Positions 24,938 to 33,755 of a DNA stretch of 64,000 nucleotides are shown one piece after another. Made by a program: the position numbers and the translations under genes. The DNA lies in the NCBI GenBank assembly GCA_964614095.1, contig CAZTJO010000001.1:1-64000 (forward strand). Reading direction: 5' to 3'. The notes beneath the pieces were generated by a model that saw only the letters and a list, made by a program, of their open reading frames with translations, searched no databases and had not been told where the DNA came from. Numbering within the stretch: the first letter of the stretch is position 1; each line of letters opens with the position of its first letter. The DNA comes from CAZWKX01 sp964614095. Its GTDB lineage: Bacteria; Actinomycetota; Acidimicrobiia; Spongiisociales; UBA11373.

Positions 24938-25467
24938 GGGTAGTACCCGTCCGGCCGGAACCGCTCCAGGCGCCTGCGCTGCTCCTCCGGCATGCCGGCG
25001 AGCGCTCGGGCAAAGTGGTCGGGATCGACCGCCAGGTAAAGCGCCTGCGCCTCGACGTAAGGCTCGCCGTCGGGACTCAGACCGATCGATTCCGCCCACA
25101 GCTTGCGGCCCTCCCGGGCGCTGAGCCAAGCCTCGCCTCGCACGGACGCGCCCAGCAAGATGGGACGCCTGAAGTTGATCTCGAATCTCGCCGTGACCGC
25201 TGGAGCGTCAAAGGCCACCGGCACAAAACCCATGAGATCATCGAAAAAAGCGGCGATGGCACCACCGTGCACCACGCCGGGGCCGCCGGCAAACCACGGG
25301 GCGAACTGGATGTCGGCCACCACACGGTCGCCCTCGATTCGCGCCTCCAGGCCCAGGCCGTGCTCGTTCTCCGGTCCACAGCCAAAACACCAGGGCAAGT
25401 GGTACGGCGGAAGTGCCGCCCCAGCGGGTATGGCCAGCGCCTCTCCGGCGATGTACCGGTAACTCAT
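24934..25467 (-). CDS. PaaI-like hotdog-fold thioesterase
   Basis: A 177-residue single hotdog domain. The signature GPGVVHGGAIAAFFDDLMG (about 61-79) is clear, preceded by the CFGCGPENEHGLGL stretch often found in this subgroup and followed by FRRPILLGASVRGEA. Likely hydrolyses an acyl-CoA. The ATG overlaps the stop of the upstream unknown gene by 4 nt. Confidence 0.85.
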   Translation of the reverse strand: MSYRYIAGEALAIPAGAALPPYHLPWCFGCGPENEHGLGLEARIEGDRVVADIQFAPWFAGGPGVVHGGAIAAFFDDLMGFVPVAFDAPAVTARFEINFRRPILLGASVRGEAWLSAREGRKLWAESIGLSPDGEPYVEAQALYLAVDPDHFARALAGMPEEQRRRLERFRPDGYYP

Positions 25468-25943
25468 GGCGACGCGGCACCACTCGACGCGGCGCGCATC
25501 TGCACTTCTCCGGCGGCGGTGGTCAGCAACTCGAAGTCCACAGCCTCCAGCAGATCCCGGGCGCGGCCGGGAGAACGGGCTACGCCGCGAACTGTCGCGG
25601 CGGCGCCGGCCGCCGATCCACCGGCGAGTCCGAGAACGATTTCGGCCACGTCGGCATCCATCGCCACCGGGGCCCTGCCCAAGTGCGCCGCCCTGGCCAT
25701 CATGAGAACGGCAAGAGCAGCGATGGTGTCATCGTCTCGTGCTTCCGATGCCCGCTCGGCGAGCAGCGAGAGGGCGAAGCCCGAATCGGGGCCTGGTATC
25801 CCGAAAGCACCGTCCCGGCGGCTCTCTCCCGGCAAAGACAGATCGCCCGGGCGCTGCGGCGACCAGCGACGTGGTGGCGGCGGATGGTGATCCGGCCACG
25901 GCAAGAACTCCATCTTTGGTGGCACATTCGGCTGCTGGCCCAA
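25464..25943 (-). CDS. hypothetical protein, first gene of the gltX operon
   Basis: A roughly 159-residue protein I do not recognise. After a Pro-rich, His-containing N-terminus (LPWPDHHPPPPRRW) it has FGIPGPDSGFALSLLAERA, then a helical Ala-rich body with no membrane segment or catalytic motif. TTG 25943 is preferred because GGGAGGAG lies just upstream; ATG 25913 is the alternative. The 4-nt overlap with the thioesterase gene is the best evidence that it is translated. Confidence 0.6.
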   Translation of the reverse strand: MGQQPNVPPKMEFLPWPDHHPPPPRRWSPQRPGDLSLPGESRRDGAFGIPGPDSGFALSLLAERASEARDDDTIAALAVLMMARAAHLGRAPVAMDADVAEIVLGLAGGSAAGAAATVRGVARSPGRARDLLEAVDFELLTTAAGEVQMRAASSGAASP

Positions 25944-26094
25944 GGGTCTCCTCCCGAAGGTCACGTACCGGGCGTTCCGGCTCTCCGACGCGCAGCGTAG
26001 TCCGCTTGGCTCGCCGGGATTACGCCCAGCCCGGCCACCCGTCGCACGATGCTGCTGTGGCTCAGCTTCCGGCGGCACCGCTACGCTCCGGCCG

Positions 26095-26550
26095 GTGCAT
26101 CGCCTCATCGCCTCATCGTTCGGGCTCGGGCTCATCCCCGGGCGGCTGTGGCACAGTGATGCCGGAGCCGGCACCTTCGGCGCCGCCCTTGCCGCCGCCG
26201 CCGGCGCCGCCGTCATCCTGACCCATGCCCCGTGGTGGGTGACTCTCTTGCTGGCAACGGTCGCCACGGCAGCCTCGCTGTGGTCGGCGGCTCCGTTTGC
26301 CCGGGGCGCCGATCCGGGCTGGGTATGCATGGACGAGACCGCCGGCACTCTCATTGCCTTCATCGGCCTGACATCATGGTGGCCCTGCCTGGCCGCTCTC
26401 GCCGTAGCCCGTGCCGCCGACATCTTCAAGGTCCTTCCCGGCGTGAAGGCGGCCGAGCGTCTTCCCGGAGCCGTTGGGGTCACCGCGGACGATGTGGTGG
26501 CCGGGCTCTACGGCCTGGCAATGGGATGGGCGCTGACCGGCCTGCTCTAG
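26095..26550 (+). CDS. pgpA: phosphatidylglycerophosphatase A
   Basis: A 151-residue membrane protein that removes phosphate from phosphatidylglycerol phosphate. The family pattern is recognisable: AGAGTFGA at the start of the first helix region, DPGWVCMDETAGTLIAFIG, then RAADIFKVLPGVKAAERL and VTADDVVAGLYG. Three to four hydrophobic stretches fit the fold. The KP-type motif after the Asp (FDxxKP) reads FKVLPG, a modest deviation. GTG 26095 is 7 nt after TACGCT (26082-26087). It overlaps the convergent serA by 4 bp. Confidence 0.8.
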   Translation: MHRLIASSFGLGLIPGRLWHSDAGAGTFGAALAAAAGAAVILTHAPWWVTLLLATVATAASLWSAAPFARGADPGWVCMDETAGTLIAFIGLTSWWPCLAALAVARAADIFKVLPGVKAAERLPGAVGVTADDVVAGLYGLAMGWALTGLL

Positions 26551-28133
26551 GAGAGATCGACGAACCAGGCTCTGGTCACCCCGCCGACCTGGCGCAGGCC
26601 CTCGACCTCTTCCTCCGTCAGCGGCCTGTCGACATTGAGGCCCATGGCGGCCACAGCACCGGTGCGATACGAGCGGCCCACCGCCATATTGGCGATGTTC
26701 ACCCCCAGCTCACCCAGGTAGGTGCCGACGCGGCCAATAACCCCGGGTACGTCATCGTTGAGGAGCAGCACGGTATTGGCGCTCAGAGGCAGCTCCAGTT
26801 CGTGGTCGAGGGCACCGATGAGCACCGGGCCTTTGCGGCCGATCAGCGTGCCGGCAACCTCGCATTCTTCTCCACCCACCATTCCCGACAGCCGGATAAC
26901 CGAGACGTAGTCGCTCACCGCCGAGGTCGACTCCTCCACCAATGAGATGCCGTGAGCTTCAGCCAGCGTGGGTGCATTCACGTAAGTCACGTGCTCGGCG
27001 CTCACCCGGCTCAGCGCCGATTTGAGGACAGCCAGCGACAGCGGCTTGCAGTTCGATTCGGCGAGGCGCCCCTCGACCCGCACCGCAAGCTCGTTGGGCA
27101 GGCCGTGGGCGAGCACCACATACAACGCGGCCAGACTCTCGGCGACCGGCAGGAACGGGATCAGCTCGTCGGGAACGTCACGCCCCAAATCGAGATTCAC
27201 CGCATCGGGCACCAGTTCGCCGCGCAGGGCCGCCACCATCGAAGTCGCCACGTCGATGCCCGCCTTGTCCTGGGCTTCGACCGTGGAAGCGCCGAGGTGC
27301 GGCGTCAGCACGACCTCGGGCAGCTCAAAAAGCGGACTTCCTTCGGGTGGCTCGTTGGCAAACACGTCGAGAGCGGCGCCGGCCACACGGCCCGAACGCA
27401 CTGCCGCGGCGAGGGCGGCCTCGTCGACAATGCCGCCGCGTGAGGTATTCACGATACGGATGCCCGGCTTGGCTGCCGCCAGCGCCTCGGCGTCGATGAG
27501 CCCCTCGGTCTCGCGGTTGCGCGGCACGTGCACGGTGACAAAGTCGCTCTCGGCCAGCAGTTCCTCCAGACTCTCCCTGACCTGGGCCCCGATCCGTTTG
27601 GCCCGATCCTCGGAGACGAAGGGGTCGTACACGATCACGATCATGCCGAACGCGGCGCCCCGCTGAGCCACGATCGTCCCGATTTGGCCCAGCCCGATGA
27701 TGCCCAGCGTCTTGCCGAACAGCTCCACACCCTTGAGCCGCTTACGTTCCCAGCCTCCGGCCCGCACCGAACGGTCTGCCTCGGGAACGCGCCGCGCCTG
27801 GCTCAGCAGCAGCGCCAAGGTGTGCTCGGCCGCCGACATGGCGTTGGCGGCCGGTGCGTTGACGACCAGAACACCAGCCCTGGTGGCGGCATCGATGTCG
27901 ATGTTGTCCACGCCGATTCCGGCACGGCCGATAACCTTGAGCCCGGGAGCGGCCTTGATCATCTCGGCATCGACCTTGGTCGCCGAGCGCACGACAAGGC
28001 CGGAGGCATCGGCCAAACGCTGCAGCAACTCGCTCCGGTCCACCCCGACGGCGAGGTCGACCTCACAGCACTCGCGAAGCTGAGCGATGCCCGCCTCGGC
28101 TATCTCCTCGGCAACAACAACCTTCTGCTCCAT
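26547..28133 (-). CDS. serA: D-3-phosphoglycerate dehydrogenase
   Basis: The long (528-residue) SerA form of actinobacteria: substrate and Rossmann domains (GLGQIGTIVAQ), catalytic NTSRGGIVDEAAL and PHLGASTVEAQ, an intervening allosteric substrate-binding domain (about 320-450) and a C-terminal ACT domain that should bind serine for feedback control. It commits 3-phosphoglycerate to serine. ATG 28133 is 9 nt after CACAAT (28143-28148), a -10 box also seen before the GTPase gene. No serB or serC nearby. Confidence 0.95.
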   Translation of the reverse strand: MEQKVVVAEEIAEAGIAQLRECCEVDLAVGVDRSELLQRLADASGLVVRSATKVDAEMIKAAPGLKVIGRAGIGVDNIDIDAATRAGVLVVNAPAANAMSAAEHTLALLLSQARRVPEADRSVRAGGWERKRLKGVELFGKTLGIIGLGQIGTIVAQRGAAFGMIVIVYDPFVSEDRAKRIGAQVRESLEELLAESDFVTVHVPRNRETEGLIDAEALAAAKPGIRIVNTSRGGIVDEAALAAAVRSGRVAGAALDVFANEPPEGSPLFELPEVVLTPHLGASTVEAQDKAGIDVATSMVAALRGELVPDAVNLDLGRDVPDELIPFLPVAESLAALYVVLAHGLPNELAVRVEGRLAESNCKPLSLAVLKSALSRVSAEHVTYVNAPTLAEAHGISLVEESTSAVSDYVSVIRLSGMVGGEECEVAGTLIGRKGPVLIGALDHELELPLSANTVLLLNDDVPGVIGRVGTYLGELGVNIANMAVGRSYRTGAVAAMGLNVDRPLTEEEVEGLRQVGGVTRAWFVDLS

Positions 28134-28315
28134 CGGAGCGACATTGTGGCCGAGATCGACGCAATCTCAAAGACGGCAAGAGCCGGCGGCGCGTCTCCCC
28201 CTCAAGCGAAGGTCAACTCGGCTTCGACGGCGCCCGCTAACCGACGCGGCAGAGCCCTCAAACGCGTCCCTGAGACCGTGCGACAGAACGCCGCCGCCGG
28301 GCGTCGGCCACCCAT

Positions 28316-28549
28316 CTAGGAGCCGGCAAAGAACCAGAACCAGGCCCCGGCACACAACAAGGCGCCCACGATGGCGGCCTTGAAGGCCTGCTTGAACATC
28401 CCCCAGATGAACACGATGGCGGTTATCACACCGATGGCCACAAGAGTCCACATGAACGCCGGGTCCTCACGGAACCTCTGGGCGATGTCACGGGCCGTCT
28501 CCTGGACCTCCTGAACATTCTGGGCTGCCTGGTAGAGGTGGAAAAGCAT
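28316..28549 (-). CDS. small membrane protein
   Basis: A 77-residue protein with an amphipathic N-terminus (VQEVQETARDIAQRF) and two transmembrane helices (about 33-50 and 57-75, ending FWFFAG). Family unknown. A TAACCT box (28556-28561) lies 6 nt before the ATG, the leaderless arrangement common in this window, which supports its being a real gene. It diverges from the LCP gene; the 182 bp between it and serA hold only the serA promoter region. Confidence 0.65.
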   Translation of the reverse strand: MLFHLYQAAQNVQEVQETARDIAQRFREDPAFMWTLVAIGVITAIVFIWGMFKQAFKAAIVGALLCAGAWFWFFAGS

Positions 28550-28610
28550 GCCGACAGGTTAGACCGGGGCGCTGCCAAGGCTTGGCCACCTGCCGCCGTA
28601 TGCTGGAGCA

Positions 28611-30128
28611 ATGAGCGACGCACATAGGCCCGGCCCTCTGCGCGCCGCGCTCCTTTCGGCGCTCCTCCCCGGCGCCGGTCAGTTCTATGCAGGCCGCCAG
28701 CGGCGCGGGCTCTGGCTGATCGGGATCACGTTTGCCCTCAGCATCCCGGCCCTTGTAGTGGTGATCCTTCTGTTTGGGCCCTGGGAGCTGAGCGGCATCG
28801 CTATCGCCGTCGACATCATCCGGCCCTTCTTCAAACACCCGGCCCTGCTGCATGTGCTGTTCGCCGCCATCATCGCCCTGCTCGCCTTCAGGGTCTTTGC
28901 CGTGCTGGATGCGTTCGCGGTGGCCGATCGGCCCCGGCGGCATGGAGGATGGCGGCGGGCTCTTGTCCTCGGCGCGGTTCTGGCGCCGCTGCTGGCCCTG
29001 GTCGCCTGGCCTCACGGCTGGGCCGGAGTGCGCACGCTGGCCCTGCACCAGGGCATCACCCACGACTATGAGACGGACCCACAGCAGGCGGCGCCGCCGC
29101 CCACTACCTCCACAACTACCGAGACCACCCTGCCCACCGCCGACGACACCGTGGCGACCACGTCGTCCACAACCACCACCACCGTCGCACCCGGCCCCTT
29201 TGTCGGGCCAGGACGGGTCACCATTGCCCTGCTCGGCAGCGACGCCGGCCCCGGCCGCTACGGGGTCCGCACCGACACCATCATCGTCGTCTCCATCGAT
29301 CCGGATTCCGGCCACACCGCCATGTTCTCGGTGCCGCGCAACCAGGCCCAGTGGCCCATACCCGAGGGCATCCCCGCCTACTCGGCGTTTCCCGACCACC
29401 GCTACCCCGATCTGATCTGGGGGGTCTACGGCTACGGCCTCGCCCACCCGGATCTGTTCCCTGGTGGCCCCAACTCCGGCGGCAACGCCATCAAGGCGGT
29501 TCTTGGAGAAGGACTCGGAATCGAGATCGACTACTTCGCCCTCGTGGATCTGCTCGGCTTCGTCGAGATCGTCGACGTCATCGGCGGTATCGATATCTAC
29601 GTTGCCAAACCGGTCCACGAAGACAACGTGGTCCGCCCCGACGGCACGGTGCTGGACGTCGACATCCCCGTCGGGGAGTACCACTTCGACGGCAACATGG
29701 CCCTGGACTACGTCCGGCTGCGGCACCAGGACTCCGACTACTACCGCATGGACCGGCAGCGCTGCGTGCTGGAGGCCGTCGCCGCCGGGGCCGATCTCTC
29801 CACCGTGGTGCGCCGACTCCCCGCAATCACTTACATCATCGAGGGCAACCTGCGCACGGACGTTCCCGTGTCGGAGTGGCCCGATTTGCTCGAGCTCGTG
29901 TCACAGATCGACACCAGCCGGGTGGTGGGGGTGCGATTCATTCCCGGAGCACCTGAGCTGGCCGGCACCGGCAAATCCTACATTGCGGGCGTGGACGCCA
30001 ATGGATACGGCATGCCCAACCTGGAACTCATCCGGCACACCGTGCAGACGGCTCTCGAGAACCCTCCCGATGAAGCCATGACTCTTCTCGATTTGGAATC
30101 GCTCCGGGAGGTGTGCGCCGCCGCCTAG
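28611..30128 (+). CDS. LytR-CpsA-Psr (LCP) family protein
   Basis: A 505-residue membrane protein. An N-terminal LLPGAGQFYAGRQRRG-type segment and three or four helices (about 12-145) are followed by a Thr/Pro-rich linker and an extracellular LCP domain (about 205-430): LLGSDAG, VRTDTIIVVSID, SVPRN, and YVRLRHQDSDYYRMDRQ with the Arg residues that bind polyprenyl pyrophosphate. LCP enzymes attach wall polymers such as arabinogalactan or teichoic acid to peptidoglycan. TATGCT (28599-28604) is 6 nt before the ATG. Its end overlaps pepN by 4 bp. Confidence 0.88.
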   Translation: MSDAHRPGPLRAALLSALLPGAGQFYAGRQRRGLWLIGITFALSIPALVVVILLFGPWELSGIAIAVDIIRPFFKHPALLHVLFAAIIALLAFRVFAVLDAFAVADRPRRHGGWRRALVLGAVLAPLLALVAWPHGWAGVRTLALHQGITHDYETDPQQAAPPPTTSTTTETTLPTADDTVATTSSTTTTTVAPGPFVGPGRVTIALLGSDAGPGRYGVRTDTIIVVSIDPDSGHTAMFSVPRNQAQWPIPEGIPAYSAFPDHRYPDLIWGVYGYGLAHPDLFPGGPNSGGNAIKAVLGEGLGIEIDYFALVDLLGFVEIVDVIGGIDIYVAKPVHEDNVVRPDGTVLDVDIPVGEYHFDGNMALDYVRLRHQDSDYYRMDRQRCVLEAVAAGADLSTVVRRLPAITYIIEGNLRTDVPVSEWPDLLELVSQIDTSRVVGVRFIPGAPELAGTGKSYIAGVDANGYGMPNLELIRHTVQTALENPPDEAMTLLDLESLREVCAAA

Positions 30129-32671
30129 GACGTCTGCGGGTCCGCGCCGGTCGGTTCCATCGCCTCGGCGGCAAAAGACCTGCAGGCGAGAGCACGCTTC
30201 AGCTTGTCCTCGGTCTCAACCAGCATCCGGCGCAGCATGGGCCCGGGGTTTCCCCCATCGAGCAGCGCCCCCACCTGGGTGATGGTGGACTGCTCTATCC
30301 GATACCAAGGGAAGAAGGCGCGGAAGTAGGCCCAGGCCGCCTCGGCTTCCCAGTCGCGGAACACCCTGGGCAGCTCATCGAAGAGACGGGGAACAAAGGG
30401 CTCGAGGATGTCGCGCTGCGAACGATGCCAGAACCCGCGAGCTGCAGCCAGCGTCAGGTGGAGCGAGTCGTAGCCTCCCCCATGGATGCGCTCCCACACC
30501 TCCTCCTTGGCCGACGGATCGGGACGGGCCGCCTGCGCCGTCACCAGGGCGCGCTCACCACGGTCCGATCCGTCGCGTACTTGCTCCGACTCGAGACGCT
30601 CGCCGGCGCCGTCAAGCCCGATAGCCACCCAACGGATCGCCACCGCCCATCGCATGTCCTGGTCGACGGCAAGGCCGTCCGGAGGCACCTCAACGATGGA
30701 GGCCGCCAGACGGGCATCCTCCGCCAGCCGCGCCTGATCGATAAGCGCCCGAGCCCAGAGCACACGCATGTCTCCGGCAGCGGCAGTCTTGATGGCGGAG
30801 CGGGCGGCATCGACAAAAAAACGCGACTCCTCGTCGATACGGCCCTCGGGCACGTATCGTGCCACCGCGCCGCTCGCAGTCGAGGTGACCATCTGCACCA
30901 GGGCCAGGTCCGGCTCGGGCACAAGTGCCTGCCTGACGAGAGCCAGATAGTCCGCCGAGGTGAGCATCTGGTCGCGCGTCATTTCCCACAACGACACCCA
31001 GACCTGCTGCCGCAGCAACACCTCTTCGATGGTGCCGACATTCGCCAGAGCCCACTCGGTGGATGCCGCGTCGAGCGACACCTTGGCGTAGCCGTGATCC
31101 CCGTAGTTGGGGAACACGAACACCGGTGCCCGGATCGCCTCCGCCTCACCGACCACCCGGCGCCGGTCATCGATGGTCACCGGCAGAGTCAGCATGGCGC
31201 CGTCGGCATCGATAAGGGCCAGATCAACACGATGGGGCCGCAACACCGGATGGGCGGCAGGCGCCGATTGCACCAGCTCGAGCTTGGCGATGCGGCCGTT
31301 CTGCTGCTCCCACTCCACCCCAAGCGAGTTGCGGCCGGCCGTCTTCAGCCACCGGGCCGCCCACTGCACCAGGTCCATGCCGCTGCCTTCCTGAAGGGCG
31401 GCAAGGAAGTCGGCAAGTGATGCGTTGCCGAACCGGTGGCGCCGGAAGTAGATGTGCATGCCGGAGCAGAACGCCTCGATGCCGATGGTGGTAACGAGCT
31501 GCTTGAGCACCGAGGCACCTTTACCGTAGGTAATGCCGTCGAAGTTGAGGAAGGTCTCGTCGGTTGAAGGCACCTCGTCGGCGATGCGGTGAGTGGTGGG
31601 AAGCTCATCCTCACGGTAGGCCCACAGCTTCATGCGGAAGTTGAAGTCCTGCCAGATAGATGGGAACTCCCCCATGTCCTCAAGTGCGAGGTAGGCGATG
31701 TAGGAGGCAAACGACTCATTGAGCCACAGGTCGTTCCACCAGATCATCGTCACCAGATCACCGAACCACATGTGCGCCAGCTCGTGCATGAAGTACTCGG
31801 CACGCCGCATGACCTGGTCACTTGTAGGCGGATCGCGAAAGACGATCGTATCGGTGTAGACCACCGCCGCCACGTTCTCCATACCGCCCCCGTTGAACTC
31901 GGGAACAAAGAGCTGGTCGTACTTGCCGAAGGCGTAGGGCTGATTGAAGAGGCGCTCGTAGAAGTCGATGCCCGTTTTGGTCAGCTCGAACATGTTCTCC
32001 GCGTCGAGATGCTTGAGCAACGATGACCGGCAGAACAGCCGCAGCGGGATATCACGATGCTCGCCAGCAACGACGGCAAAGGGGCCCGCACAGACGGCCA
32101 GCAGATAGGTGCTGAACGGCACGGTCTCGGCGAAGACTCGGCGGGCCCGGCCGTCGGGCAGCTCGTCACGGTCCATCTCAGCGCCGGCGCTCACCACCTC
32201 CCACTCCGCAGGCGCCGTCACCGTCACCCGGTAGGTCGCCTTCAGATCGGGCTGATCGAAGCAAGGGAACAGCCGATGGGCCGAGTAGGGCTCGAATTGG
32301 GTGTACAGATACTCGGCGCCGTCTTTGGGATCGAAGAACTGGTGAAAGCCTTCTCCGGTGTGGTCGTACGGGCGTTCATAGGAAATGCTGATCTCGTTGT
32401 GCTCGGCGAGTGCCGCAGCAGGCAAGATGATGCGCATCCCATCCCACAATGGTTCGGTGGCGACACCGTTGATCTCGAAACTCCCGATCTGCCCGCCGAG
32501 CCACTCGAGGAAGGTGTCCCCGCCTCGGTGATCGAAGGTCACGGTCACATTGCCGCTGAAAGTCTTGGCCCCGGCAACAAGATCCAGGTCGATCGTGTAC
32601 GAGACGGCGGAGATCTGCTCCGCCCGTGCCCGAGCCTCTTCCTCGGTGAGCCTGTCTATGGGTGGTGGCAC
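30125..32671 (-). CDS. pepN: aminopeptidase N (M1 family)
   Basis: An 848-residue cytoplasmic zinc aminopeptidase. The exopeptidase motif is GGMEN (GAMEN class), the zinc site is HELAH (His296, Glu297, His300) and the third ligand lies in WLNESFA (Glu319). The long C-terminal ERAP1-like helical domain is complete. Two GTG codons are possible (32677, 32671); the second is 9 nt after AAGGAG and is preferred. It removes N-terminal residues from peptides during turnover. Confidence 0.94.
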   Translation of the reverse strand: MPPPIDRLTEEEARARAEQISAVSYTIDLDLVAGAKTFSGNVTVTFDHRGGDTFLEWLGGQIGSFEINGVATEPLWDGMRIILPAAALAEHNEISISYERPYDHTGEGFHQFFDPKDGAEYLYTQFEPYSAHRLFPCFDQPDLKATYRVTVTAPAEWEVVSAGAEMDRDELPDGRARRVFAETVPFSTYLLAVCAGPFAVVAGEHRDIPLRLFCRSSLLKHLDAENMFELTKTGIDFYERLFNQPYAFGKYDQLFVPEFNGGGMENVAAVVYTDTIVFRDPPTSDQVMRRAEYFMHELAHMWFGDLVTMIWWNDLWLNESFASYIAYLALEDMGEFPSIWQDFNFRMKLWAYREDELPTTHRIADEVPSTDETFLNFDGITYGKGASVLKQLVTTIGIEAFCSGMHIYFRRHRFGNASLADFLAALQEGSGMDLVQWAARWLKTAGRNSLGVEWEQQNGRIAKLELVQSAPAAHPVLRPHRVDLALIDADGAMLTLPVTIDDRRRVVGEAEAIRAPVFVFPNYGDHGYAKVSLDAASTEWALANVGTIEEVLLRQQVWVSLWEMTRDQMLTSADYLALVRQALVPEPDLALVQMVTSTASGAVARYVPEGRIDEESRFFVDAARSAIKTAAAGDMRVLWARALIDQARLAEDARLAASIVEVPPDGLAVDQDMRWAVAIRWVAIGLDGAGERLESEQVRDGSDRGERALVTAQAARPDPSAKEEVWERIHGGGYDSLHLTLAAARGFWHRSQRDILEPFVPRLFDELPRVFRDWEAEAAWAYFRAFFPWYRIEQSTITQVGALLDGGNPGPMLRRMLVETEDKLKRALACRSFAAEAMEPTGADPQTS

Positions 32672-32718
32672 ACACACTCCTTGCGGGTCAAGACGTTACC
32701 GCACCAGACCGCCCAACT

Positions 32719-33702
32719 TCAGTCCCCGGTAATCAGATCCTCGAGTGCAGCCCGCACCGTATCGGGCAAGCCCGTCTCCAGGGGCTCCGGATCGAAACCC
32801 AATTCGCGTCGCGCCTTGGAGTCGTCTCCCAGATAGGTCACGCCCGACCCTGCTCGCAGCTTCATCGCCGGGCCGAGAGCCGGCGGCACCAGCGTGCCAA
32901 CACCCCGGAGCAGGGACGCCGCCGCCCGCACCAGCCACCACGGCACCGGGACCGGCCCGTGGCGGCGTCCCACCAGCTTGGCCGCCAGCCGGAACACCTC
33001 GAGCACAGTGTGCGGCGGCCCGCAGATCAGGTAGCTCGCACCGATCTCACCATGTTCCATGGCCAGCACATGCCCTTGGGCCACGTCGAGAACATGGGCA
33101 AATGAGCTTGCGGAACGCGTAGGGATAAACGGGAGCCGGCCCCGGAGGAATGAGGTGAAGGCGGCGGCCAGGTCACCCTCGTCTCCCGGTCCGTACACCG
33201 CCCCCGGCATCACGATTATCAGCGGAAGGCCGCGCTGCATCATCGGCGCAGCGATCTCGTAGTGCGCCGCCGCCTTGGTTCGGTCGTAGGTGGTGATGTG
33301 GCGCCCCTCAAAACGGTAGGACTCATCGACCGCCTTGCCTTTGGTGTCCGAGTTCACCGCCAAGGTGCTCGTATAAACGCCGCGAGCGATATGTAACTCA
33401 TCGATGAGCTCGAGCACGTTGCGGGTGCCCTCAACGTTCACCGCCTCCATCCGCCTCCTGTCCCTTGTTGCCACATCGCGAATCGCCGCCAGATGAAAGA
33501 CTCCGTCGGCGCCGGCCATACCCCGGCGCATCGAGCTCTTGTCGAGCACATCGCCCAGATGGGGCAGCACGCCGTACCCGGCCAGAGTCTTGGCCTGCCT
33601 GCCGGTGCGAACGAGGGCCGTGACCTCGTCTCCGTTGGCGAGAAGCTGAGAGGTCAGGTACCCGCCGATGAAGCCCGTCGCCCCGGTGACGAAGTAGCGC
33701 AT
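32719..33702 (-). CDS. NAD-dependent epimerase/dehydratase (extended SDR)
   Basis: A 327-residue extended SDR with TGATGFIGGYLTSQLL, the Asp of HLGDVLD, VFHLAAIRD and the catalytic YDRTK. The C-terminus (LRGVGTLVPPALGP) resembles the dihydroflavonol-reductase/3-beta-HSD-like group rather than sugar epimerases. Substrate unknown. The ATG is 6 nt after TAGCAT (33709-33714). Confidence 0.85.
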   Translation of the reverse strand: MRYFVTGATGFIGGYLTSQLLANGDEVTALVRTGRQAKTLAGYGVLPHLGDVLDKSSMRRGMAGADGVFHLAAIRDVATRDRRRMEAVNVEGTRNVLELIDELHIARGVYTSTLAVNSDTKGKAVDESYRFEGRHITTYDRTKAAAHYEIAAPMMQRGLPLIIVMPGAVYGPGDEGDLAAAFTSFLRGRLPFIPTRSASSFAHVLDVAQGHVLAMEHGEIGASYLICGPPHTVLEVFRLAAKLVGRRHGPVPVPWWLVRAAASLLRGVGTLVPPALGPAMKLRAGSGVTYLGDDSKARRELGFDPEPLETGLPDTVRAALEDLITGD

Positions 33703-33708
33703 CGCGGC

Positions 33709-33748
33709 ATGCTATTCGAATCGCCCGCGGCCAAGAGGCGCCTACGCT
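33709..33748. promoter_or_regulatory. divergent -10 boxes for the epimerase gene and ppc
   Basis: Minus-strand TAGCAT (33709-33714) precedes the epimerase ATG by 6 nt; plus-strand TACGCT (33743-33748) precedes the ppc ATG by 7 nt. Only 53 bp separate the two start codons. Confidence 0.55.
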
Positions 33749-33755
33749 GCCGGCC

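Noticed and set aside
28488..29726. 412-codon open frame opposite the LCP gene
   Set aside because: Antisense shadow; low-complexity Gly/Asp/Val sequence, no start signal.
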